Assembly: GCA_041855665.1 (NCBI GenBank) | Contig: JBHAEP010000047.1 | Span: 1 to 5,823, forward strand | Length of the DNA stretch: 5,823 nt | Direction: 5' to 3' | Source: JBHAEP01 sp041855665 | GTDB taxonomy: Bacteria; Patescibacteriota; Saccharimonadia; Saccharimonadales; Saccharimonadaceae | Shown here: one piece after another, positions 1-5,533 of the stretch | How the letters are laid out: each line of letters opens with the position of its first letter | Numbering within the stretch: position 1 is the first letter of the stretch | Position numbers and translations under genes: made by a program | The notes under the pieces: generated by a model | The model's input: only the letters and a program-made list of their open reading frames with translations | Told to the model about the DNA's origin: nothing | Database searches by the model: none

Positions 1-37
1 ATATTAATTGCATTATTATTTAACACACTCCTGCCCC

Positions 38-66
38 TTTACAAAATAAGTTACTTATGCTATACT
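38..66 (+). promoter_or_regulatory. Sigma70-type promoter with extended -10, predicted leaderless
   Basis: A -35 element TTTACA lies at 38-43 and a -10 element TATACT at 61-66, with an exact 17-bp spacer; each matches its consensus at 5 of 6 positions. TG sits at 58-59, one base before the -10 box, so it is also an extended -10 promoter. Normal spacing puts the transcription start at about 73-74, and the ATG of the plus-strand gene is at 74. There is no room for a Shine-Dalgarno sequence, so the mRNA is predicted to be leaderless. This promoter is also the best evidence that the plus-strand reading frame, not the opposite one, is the real gene. Confidence 0.72.
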
Positions 67-73
67 TAAAATA

Positions 74-436
74 ATGATAGATCCTGGCGTTATAGCAGCA
101 ATAACTTATAGTCTGAATGACACTGAAAGGGTTGAAAAATACCCACTTACTAAAGCTGTACAAAGAGTTATGCGCAAACATTGCAATAAGGTTACCTTGG
201 CAATCGCAATACCTAGCACTGTAATCTGTATACTTTTTCCTGTCGCCATTCCTGTGACTATGATTATTGCAGTCATTATTAGCTCTGTATACGACATTAG
301 ATATCATCATGAGTTTAATTCCTTGCAAAGAAAGCTTGGCAAGGATGAATTTGAAAGACAGCTTCAAATAGTTGTTGATAAAAACACAAAATCCACTAAA
401 ACAACTTACGCTATTCACATAAAAACAAAAGGCTAG
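74..436 (+). CDS. Small unrecognised membrane protein (predicted hairpin)
   Basis: I do not recognise this 120-residue protein and assign no function. Residues 1-39 are polar and end in a basic stretch (RKHCNK at 34-39). Residues about 40-72 are strongly hydrophobic, with prolines at 47, 56 and 60; 33 residues is long for one helix, so two short membrane helices forming a hairpin with both ends in the cytoplasm is the likely layout. Residues 73-120 are charged (YDIRYHH, then KLGKDEFERQ) and end in a Lys/Thr-rich tail. There is no signal peptide cleavage site. Support for the gene is a near-consensus promoter that places the transcript start at the ATG, and a terminator at its stop codon. It is the only plus-strand gene and faces rsmD convergently. 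The stop codon TAG (434-436) lies inside the terminator stem. A frame on the opposite strand over the same DNA looks like a shadow. Confidence 0.72.
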   Translation: MIDPGVIAAITYSLNDTERVEKYPLTKAVQRVMRKHCNKVTLAIAIPSTVICILFPVAIPVTMIIAVIISSVYDIRYHHEFNSLQRKLGKDEFERQLQIVVDKNTKSTKTTYAIHIKTKG

Positions 437-452
437 ATCGCTCTAGCCTTTT
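427..452. terminator. Bidirectional intrinsic terminator shared by convergent genes
   Basis: A perfect inverted repeat pairs 427-436 with 443-452 (AAAAGGCTAG / CTAGCCTTTT). A437 can also pair with T442, giving an 11-bp stem and a TCGC tetraloop. Read on the plus strand it is followed by a run of six T (449-454). Read on the minus strand the T run is TTTT-G-TTTTT (430 down to 421). It therefore fits a rho-independent terminator in both directions. The stop codons of both convergent genes (434-436 plus, 443-445 minus) are inside the two arms, so the whole intergenic gap is 6 bp. Confidence 0.9.
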
Positions 453-991
453 TTGCGGTAAAATGTAAGGACCGCATTTGAATACGTACGATCGTCCACC
501 ACAAACACCTCGTTCGTTCCCTCGGGCACCTCACCCTTACCTGGATGTGATAATACCATAATTCCACCCTCTTTTAAAAGACCAAAAAGCCTTTCTATTG
601 TGGAAAACTGTGGATTCCAGTACGGTGGATCAGCAAAAATAACGTCAAATTTTTCTCCATCATAGGTGTTTATCCAACTAGCTACAGGGCTGCGAACTAA
701 TTTTACCTCTGGCTCATAAAGTCTTAGGGATTTTAAATTTTCCGCCAAGACTTTCTGTGCCACCCGATCTTTTTCAACAAAAACCACATTCGCAGCACCG
801 CGACTAATCGCCTCAATGCCGATCGCGCCAGTGCCAGCAAAAGCATCCAAAACCCTAGCCCCCTGAAGCTCATGATGGAGTTTATTAAAAATCGCATTAC
901 GGATACGCTCGCCCATAGGGTGAGTCCTTGAAGTGGACGGCGCATTAATCAAACGCCCACCATGCAATCCTGCAATAACCCTAACCCTCAA
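443..991 (-). CDS. rsmD: 16S rRNA (guanine(966)-N(2))-methyltransferase RsmD
   Basis: RsmD uses S-adenosylmethionine to methylate N2 of G966 in 16S rRNA during 30S assembly. From a start at 991 the protein is 182 residues, the usual size. It opens with the family's RVIAG segment (4-8), then a THPM..RIR segment (23-31) where many homologues have RPT..RVRE, the SAM-binding glycine motif VLDAFAGTGAIGIEA (47-61), the acidic end of strand 2 (VEKD, 72-75) and the catalytic DPPY motif (121-124) after FDVIFA. I chose the TTG at 991 because the product then begins MRVRVIAG like its homologues and a GGGGG ribosome site sits 6 nt upstream. An ATG at 1030 is in frame but adds a 13-residue hydrophobic leader absent from the family and a 50-bp overlap with the preceding gene. 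With the TTG start the overlap is 11 bp. In many bacteria coaD follows rsmD; here a terminator follows instead. The family call is very safe; the start is less so. Confidence 0.93.
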   Translation of the reverse strand: MRVRVIAGLHGGRLINAPSTSRTHPMGERIRNAIFNKLHHELQGARVLDAFAGTGAIGIEAISRGAANVVFVEKDRVAQKVLAENLKSLRLYEPEVKLVRSPVASWINTYDGEKFDVIFADPPYWNPQFSTIERLFGLLKEGGIMVLSHPGKGEVPEGTNEVFVVDDRTYSNAVLTFYRKKG

Positions 992-1790
992 GACAATCCC
1001 CCGAATCAGCCAAAATCCAAGCAATCGCAATCATTTCAACAATTATCGGTATTAAAATATTAGTCGTCTGTGTTGCTAGCTTTTTATTCCAGCCATTTTT
1101 GCCAAAATCACTATACATATTCAGGCTATAAATTTTATCAATAGCCTCAATCATCATCTGGCGGAAGCCGCTATGTCTCGCTAAATCAACCTTTTTACTT
1201 ATATTATCTCGGTTAATCTTAATCCGAGCTCCAACCATACTGGTCGCCACGCCAAGCTCAAAAGCAGCATGAGCAGTAAAAATACCACCTCGACCCCAGT
1301 ACTGCCAGTTTTTGGAAATGCTATCGGTTAAGCTATCACCCTTAATAAAATTCTTGTCCACGACAGAGCTTCTTTCCCCTGCTGGCTTCCCCCAAAGCTC
1401 CTCGATTTTCTCAGCTAGCGGATAATGATGAGCTGGAGTTAGACCATCAGTTATTGAGTGCGCCAGCCACGCAGCCTCAAAGCTTGCCCGATAATAATTA
1501 CTCTCTTTCAGCGCCCAACTCAAATTATAAATATGATCATCAATCAAATCTAAAAGAGCCGTATCATTAGCATTTTCTGGATTAATAAAATGCCATGGCT
1601 CATCCTCGCCAGGACTTTTGCGCTTGATTCCATCTGGACCATTCAGGCCTTCAAATTTCAAAATGTCATCAATTTTTGGAAAATCTTTTCGAACACAACC
1701 AATAATAGCTTTTCTTGCAAGCTTATCGATTCGCTGATGAACACCGCTTAGGCGCCCAGCTTTTTTAGTGAAAATTGTTCCTGCGTACAT
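981..1790 (-). CDS. Zinc-dependent phospholipase C / P1 nuclease fold protein
   Basis: This 269-residue protein carries the metal-ligand pattern of the zinc phospholipase C / S1-P1 nuclease superfamily. H18 (GVHQRIDKLA) matches the N-terminal histidine. D53 and H67 (in PWHFIN) are 14 apart, as D55 and H69 are in Bacillus cereus PLC. H111-D115-H121 keeps the HxxxDxxxxxH spacing of H118-D122-H128. H174-E178 is the HxxxE pair equivalent to H142-E146. The gap between the last two groups is longer than in PLC. Known members cleave phospholipid head groups or single-stranded nucleic acid; the substrate here cannot be told. I see no signal peptide, so the free N-terminal tryptophan that completes the third zinc site in secreted members is missing. 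Residues 244-261 are hydrophobic with one Glu (E252): a weak membrane segment or an amphipathic helix. The start follows recG's stop by one base, and its 3' end overlaps rsmD, so it is in the operon. The fold call is fairly strong; the activity is unknown. Confidence 0.7.
   Translation of the reverse strand: MYAGTIFTKKAGRLSGVHQRIDKLARKAIIGCVRKDFPKIDDILKFEGLNGPDGIKRKSPGEDEPWHFINPENANDTALLDLIDDHIYNLSWALKESNYYRASFEAAWLAHSITDGLTPAHHYPLAEKIEELWGKPAGERSSVVDKNFIKGDSLTDSISKNWQYWGRGGIFTAHAAFELGVATSMVGARIKINRDNISKKVDLARHSGFRQMMIEAIDKIYSLNMYSDFGKNGWNKKLATQTTNILIPIIVEMIAIAWILADSGDCLEG
998..1002 (-). promoter_or_regulatory. Ribosome binding site supporting the TTG start of rsmD
   Basis: On the minus strand GGGGG is followed by a 6-nt spacer and then TTG at 991-989. 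GGGGG can pair with the CCUCC core of the 16S rRNA 3' end through one G-U wobble. The spacing is right for TTG and not for the upstream ATG at 1030. The site lies inside the 3' end of the preceding gene, so translational coupling is also possible. Confidence 0.5.
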
Positions 1791-1791
1791 C

Positions 1792-3825
1792 TTAATTCAA
1801 TGTCGTTAGTCGCTGATATTTATTAACGACTTCACTTAACTCTTTATATTGTAACAAATTTTCGCCTGACTGTACGAAATTATCGGCTATCTTTGAGGCT
1901 TTTGATATCATTTTTGTATCAGCCAATGTTGCAACCTGCAGATTCAAGGCTCCATGCTGTGCTCGCCCATAAATTTCACCCGGACCACGCATCTCAAGAT
2001 CAACTTCAGCCAAATAAAAACCATCGTTACTATTCTCCAATTCTTTCAATCGCCTAGACGGCTTTTTTGTATCGCTCATCATGAAATAGCAATAACTCTG
2101 CCATTTACCGCGACCAACTCGACCACGCAACTGATGAAGCTGACTCAGGCCAAATCTATCAGCATCTTCTATTAACATAACGGTAGCGTTCGGAACATTA
2201 ACACCAACCTCAACAACAGTTGTACTAACTAAAATATCAATTTCATGATTATAAAATTTCTGCATCACGGTATCTTTTTCTTCGGCTGACATCTTTCCAT
2301 GAAGCAAGCCAATCCTGCGATGACCAAAAATAGAATTTTTCAAGCGCTTAAATTCAGCTTCGACACTTTTAGCTTCCATTTTGGAGCTTTCATCAATCAA
2401 ACTACAAATAACATAAGCCTGCCGACCACTGGCTATTTCACCGTCAATCTTCTCATAGAGCTCATCACGGCTAATCGGTGACCAAATTTTACTAATAATC
2501 GGCAACCTCTCAGCTGGCTTCTCAGCAATAACACTCACATCTAGCTCACCATAGACAGTCAAAGCTAAACTTCGAGGAATTGGCGTTGCAGTCATCGCCA
2601 AAAGGTGCGGCATTTTTTCAGATTTTTCAAGCAATTTCTGCCTTTGCTTTACTCCAAATCGATGCTGTTCATCAATAACAACAAAGCCGAGTTTTTTAAA
2701 CCTAACAGGATCTTGGATTAATGCATGGGTTCCGATCAAAACATCGACATCACCATTTTCGGTAGCATTTAAGATATTTTTCCTAGCCTGAGACTTCACG
2801 CTACCAGTCAAAACACCAACACTAACACCAAACGGCTTTAGCAATTTTTCCAAGCTTTCGGCGTGCTGAATCGCCAAAATCTCTGTCGGCGCCATAAAAG
2901 CCGACTGAAAACCAGCTCTAGCGGCCTGAACAAATCCAATGCCGGCAACCACGGTCTTCCCAGAGCCAACATCTCCCTGCAGTAAACGGTTCATAGGCGT
3001 TGGCTTTTCGAAATCCTGCAAAATCTCCCAAGCTACCACTCTTTGACCAGATGTCAACTCAAAAGGTAAATTTTTAACAAAACCACCGACAATATCTTTA
3101 TCGAAACTAATCTGCCAAGACTCTAACTTGGTATTTTCCTGCTTATTTAACCTACTGGCCAAGAGTAACTGAAAAATCTCCTCAAAAGCCAAGCGATTTT
3201 TTGCATCTAAAACATCCTGCGGGCTTTCTGGAAAATGCATCTTATACAAGGCTTCACCCCTAGGTAAAACCCCCGCCGCATCAACAACATCGCTAGGTAA
3301 ACTTTCTGGAAGAAACTGAATAACAGTCTTTAGTTCATTCAGTATTTTCCTGACTACAGTCGTCTTTAAGCCTTTTACAGCTCGATAGATCGGCAGTATT
3401 TGATCTGATTCAATCTTGATATCGCTGGCTTTTTGAACAGTAGGATTGGTGATCTGGTATTGATTAAACTTAAATTCGTACTGACCGGATATTAAAAACT
3501 CTTCATCTGGATTTGCCAGTTGCGCAGCGCGGTATGGCTGATTAAACCAAACTGCGCGCATTTTTCCTGTTTCATCACCAAAAACAGCCGTAGTAACCTT
3601 CATGCCACGACGAACGGCGCGCGTTGAAATAGATTCACATTTAGCCCGAATTGTAACTTTTCCAGGAACAGCATCAGCTATAGACCCTGCAGCAGTAAAA
3701 TCCTCGTGAGCCCTCGGTAAGAAATAAATCAAATCGCCAACAGTGAAAAGACCCGCTCTGTTTAATTGCTCAGCAGTCTTTGGGCCAACTCCTTTAATTG
3801 ATTCTAAGCTAGTATTTAGATTCAT
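1792..3825 (-). CDS. recG: ATP-dependent DNA helicase RecG
   Basis: RecG is an SF2 double-strand DNA translocase that reverses stalled replication forks and migrates Holliday junctions. The protein has 677 residues, close to the usual 680-690. In order: an N-terminal helix-hairpin-helix-like segment (ESIKGVGPKTAEQL, 8-21), the OB-fold wedge domain (about 55-130), helicase motif I GDVGSGKT (284-291), motif II DEQHRFG (385-391, the RecG form of the DExH box), motif III TATPIPR (412-418), motif V around STTVVEVGVNVP (534-545), motif VI QLRGRVGRG (565-573), and the C-terminal TRG region with DGFYLAEVDLEMRGPGE (601-617). The start is the ATG at 3825: its A is shared with the upstream TAA (TAATG), a 1-bp overlap typical of translational reinitiation, and the product then begins like other RecG proteins. 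A longer frame from 3873 would only add 16 residues overlapping the HAD gene. All motifs are intact. It lies between the HAD gene and the zinc-site gene. Confidence 0.97.
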   Translation of the reverse strand: MNLNTSLESIKGVGPKTAEQLNRAGLFTVGDLIYFLPRAHEDFTAAGSIADAVPGKVTIRAKCESISTRAVRRGMKVTTAVFGDETGKMRAVWFNQPYRAAQLANPDEEFLISGQYEFKFNQYQITNPTVQKASDIKIESDQILPIYRAVKGLKTTVVRKILNELKTVIQFLPESLPSDVVDAAGVLPRGEALYKMHFPESPQDVLDAKNRLAFEEIFQLLLASRLNKQENTKLESWQISFDKDIVGGFVKNLPFELTSGQRVVAWEILQDFEKPTPMNRLLQGDVGSGKTVVAGIGFVQAARAGFQSAFMAPTEILAIQHAESLEKLLKPFGVSVGVLTGSVKSQARKNILNATENGDVDVLIGTHALIQDPVRFKKLGFVVIDEQHRFGVKQRQKLLEKSEKMPHLLAMTATPIPRSLALTVYGELDVSVIAEKPAERLPIISKIWSPISRDELYEKIDGEIASGRQAYVICSLIDESSKMEAKSVEAEFKRLKNSIFGHRRIGLLHGKMSAEEKDTVMQKFYNHEIDILVSTTVVEVGVNVPNATVMLIEDADRFGLSQLHQLRGRVGRGKWQSYCYFMMSDTKKPSRRLKELENSNDGFYLAEVDLEMRGPGEIYGRAQHGALNLQVATLADTKMISKASKIADNFVQSGENLLQYKELSEVVNKYQRLTTLN

Positions 3826-4580
3826 TATGAAACAGCTAGTAATCCTAGCAGTGCATATTTGGTTGTTTTCCACCCGTCAACTTCAACGCAATCAACCCCC
3901 ATTGCACGAACCGGATAATCATTCCCACCTTCTTGCATCTTATCGCCAAAATAAACAATTTCTTCTTTAGAAATATCCAGAACATCAATTAATTGGTTTA
4001 TTCCAAATGCTTTGTCAATTCCAACTTTAGTAATGTCTATACTAGTAGTTCCACCTAGCCTCACCTCCAAGCCTGGCAATCTTTCAGCTAATTTTGATCG
4101 CATCAATTCTCGCTCAGCACTAAAAGTATTCGTCCACTTATACTTTTCTTCAGCTGGAGCTTTTGTCCCAAGGCCAGCAAAGGTAACCTGGCCACCTCTG
4201 TTTTCAATCACATCACCGTACGGATTTTCTGGCCATATACCAGCATTTTTAGCCTCTTCTTCTACGACTCTTGAAATCTCTTCAATTTCTGACTGACTTA
4301 AATCTTTAGCATACTGCATATTCCAAGTTTCGCTAGATTCATCATATTTATAATATCGAGCACCGCATGTTGGCATCACATGAACACAATTTAGTAGATG
4401 ATTTTTAACTTTTAGCCGACTAATAACCTGCTTATTAATCTGTTCAAAATCAGCACCAGAAATAATGCAAATCTCATACTTTTCCAAGACTTTGCCTAAA
4501 ATTTCTGCCATTTCATCGGGTAGCGGAGATTTTGTCACCGCTAAAGTATCGTCTAAATCAAAACCAAGTATCTTCTTCAT
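3825..4580 (-). CDS. HAD-IIB hydrolase, eukaryotic-type phosphomannomutase-like
   Basis: The 251-residue protein has all four HAD motifs: DLDDT (8-12, nucleophile D8 and acid/base D10), S41 in SGADFEQ, K190 in GIDKAFG, and FGDKMQEGGND (211-221). Beyond generic HAD motifs it resembles alpha-phosphomannomutase (human PMM2, 246 residues): SGADFEQINKQ matches GGSDFEKVQEQ, GGTTSIDITKVGIDK matches the GGQISFDV..GWDK region, and GDKMQEGGND matches GDKTMPGGND. PMM converts mannose-6-phosphate to mannose-1-phosphate for GDP-mannose synthesis. In the cap, ENRGG (126-130) keeps the first sugar-phosphate arginine (R128), but by my hand alignment the next two PMM2 arginines (R134, R141) are T139 and K146. 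A mutase with changed binding, or a sugar phosphatase, are both possible. No Shine-Dalgarno sequence precedes the ATG; a TATAAT box 6 bp upstream predicts a leaderless start. Its stop overlaps recG's start by one base, so recG can be transcribed from the same promoter. Confidence 0.85.
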   Translation of the reverse strand: MKKILGFDLDDTLAVTKSPLPDEMAEILGKVLEKYEICIISGADFEQINKQVISRLKVKNHLLNCVHVMPTCGARYYKYDESSETWNMQYAKDLSQSEIEEISRVVEEEAKNAGIWPENPYGDVIENRGGQVTFAGLGTKAPAEEKYKWTNTFSAERELMRSKLAERLPGLEVRLGGTTSIDITKVGIDKAFGINQLIDVLDISKEEIVYFGDKMQEGGNDYPVRAMGVDCVEVDGWKTTKYALLGLLAVS

Positions 4581-4586
4581 GTTTTA

Positions 4587-4595
4587 ATTATATCA
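4587..4595 (-). promoter_or_regulatory. Extended -10 promoter, predicted leaderless start for the HAD gene
   Basis: On the minus strand TGA-TATAAT (4595 down to 4587) is a perfect extended -10 element. It is followed by TAAAAC and then the ATG at 4580, so transcription should begin at the A of the start codon. The best -35 match at 17 bp (TGAATA, 4615-4610) is poor, which is common when the extended -10 is complete. The -10 fills the 18-bp gap after the PIN/TRAM stop codon and would give the HAD-recG-downstream genes a promoter of their own inside the longer operon. Confidence 0.6.
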
Positions 4596-4598
4596 AAA

Positions 4599-5522
4599 TT
4601 ATCTCTGTTTATTCACTAGCGATATTAAACTATCTTCTCTATCCGATTGAGTTTTACGACGCGCTCTAGTATTGGATTTTTTGTAGTCTTTAGGTCGCTT
4701 TTTAGAATCTTTTTTAGTTCTGTATATCCTAGCACTTTCTTGTTTACTATTTTGATCTTGCTGATCATCCTGACGCTTTTGCTCGCGGCGAGTTCGCCCA
4801 GAAGGTTTAGAGATTTTCTTTTTAACCTCGTCTTTTGTTTGCGATTTATTTGACTCTTTTTCAATTACAATCTTACCAAAAAGCATCCTTCCAGCATCAG
4901 TCTGCAAACTTCTAGTAATAGTAACTTTTACCGTCTGTCCAATTCTATCTGCACCCTTTTCAACAACCATCATAGAACCATCATCCATATGAGCCACAGC
5001 TTGATCCGCATCATTTCCACGACTAGCCAACTTCACCTCATAATCCTCACCGGGTAAATAAGTCGAGCGTAGATTTTTAGTAAGTTCATTTATGTTAAAA
5101 ACCTTCACTCTCTGAACTATGGCAACTTTAATCAAATTATAATCAACAGTGCAAAGAATATTAGCCCTACGATTAATCTTTGCTAAACTAATCAAACCGC
5201 CATCAACATCCTTAGCATTGCCAAAATTCACAATCCTAACCTTCAAGCCCGAAATCGACTGAAGTTCCGCTACTAAATCCAAGCCACGTCGCGCCCTGGA
5301 TCGCTTCACTGAATCCGAACCATCAGCCAAAAGCTGTAATTCACTAATTACTGATTTTGGAATGATAATTCTATGGTTGATAATTCCCGATTTTGCTAAA
5401 TCTAGAATCCTTCCATCCATCAAAACAGAAGTATCGATGATTAGGTTTTTATAATACCTAATCATATAAATTGCCACCCAGATCGGCAAAACGCAAATTA
5501 AAAAAAATATAACAAATTCCAT
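4599..5522 (-). CDS. Membrane-anchored PIN/TRAM domain protein (YacL-like)
   Basis: The 307-residue protein has one N-terminal membrane helix (residues 3-21), a PIN domain, a TRAM domain and a basic tail. The PIN domain (about 26-150) has the acidic residues expected of a metal-dependent RNase: D30 in IIDTSVLMDGRI, E61 in VISELQ, D105/D107 in DVDGG, and D127 in CTVDYNLIKVA. The TRAM domain (about 155-220, LPGEDYEVKLASRG to FGKI) is an RNA-binding beta-barrel. This is the arrangement of the Bacillus YacL family, which has several N-terminal helices where this one has a single helix. Residues about 222-297 are rich in Lys, Arg, Gln and Asp with no hydrophobic core, so probably disordered and nucleic-acid binding. 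The active-site acids are present, but nuclease activity is inferred. The start is fixed by a strong AAGGAG site. Proximity to radA is also seen in Firmicutes, where disA usually lies between them; disA is absent here. Confidence 0.9.
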   Translation of the reverse strand: MEFVIFFLICVLPIWVAIYMIRYYKNLIIDTSVLMDGRILDLAKSGIINHRIIIPKSVISELQLLADGSDSVKRSRARRGLDLVAELQSISGLKVRIVNFGNAKDVDGGLISLAKINRRANILCTVDYNLIKVAIVQRVKVFNINELTKNLRSTYLPGEDYEVKLASRGNDADQAVAHMDDGSMMVVEKGADRIGQTVKVTITRSLQTDAGRMLFGKIVIEKESNKSQTKDEVKKKISKPSGRTRREQKRQDDQQDQNSKQESARIYRTKKDSKKRPKDYKKSNTRARRKTQSDREDSLISLVNKQR

Positions 5523-5527
5523 TATTA

Positions 5528-5533
5528 CTCCTT
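5528..5533 (-). promoter_or_regulatory. Strong Shine-Dalgarno site of the PIN/TRAM gene, overlapping the radA stop
   Basis: On the minus strand AAGGAG (5533 down to 5528) is followed by a 5-nt spacer (TAATA) and the ATG at 5522. The radA stop codon TAA (5534-5532) overlaps its first two bases (TAAGGAG). Ribosomes ending radA therefore stop on the next ribosome binding site, which points to cotranscription and coupled translation. It is the clearest classical Shine-Dalgarno sequence in the window. Confidence 0.85.

Noticed and set aside
1..69. Plus-strand frame open from the window edge to a TAA at 67-69, with a hydrophobic translation, possibly the end of an upstream gene
   Set aside because: Only 22 codons are visible, the promoter at 38-66 lies inside it, and AT-rich DNA easily encodes Leu/Ile/Tyr. 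It cannot be judged without the sequence to the left.
20..418. A 132-residue open frame on the minus strand opposite the small membrane protein gene
   Set aside because: It has no recognisable domain, an odd Cys/Tyr/Asn-rich composition and no ribosome site. It overlaps fully with the plus-strand gene, which has a promoter and a terminator.
992..1030. Longer rsmD start at the ATG at 1030
   Set aside because: It adds a hydrophobic 13-residue leader not found in RsmD and a 50-bp overlap. The TTG at 991 has a placed GGGGG site and gives the family's normal N-terminus. Not fully excluded.
3835..3849. Inverted repeat GCTAG-TAATC-CTAGC just upstream of the recG start, a possible translational control hairpin
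   Set aside because: A 5-bp stem inside coding sequence is weak and expected by chance.
3826..3873. Longer recG start at 3873
   Set aside because: The added 16 residues do not look like RecG and lie inside the HAD gene; the TAATG junction gives a normal RecG N-terminus.
4625..4864. Lys/Arg-rich 79-residue frame and a plus-strand hydrophobic frame inside the PIN/TRAM tail region
   Set aside because: Both are out-of-frame shadows of the A-rich, lysine-coding tail; neither has a ribosome site or homology I recognise.
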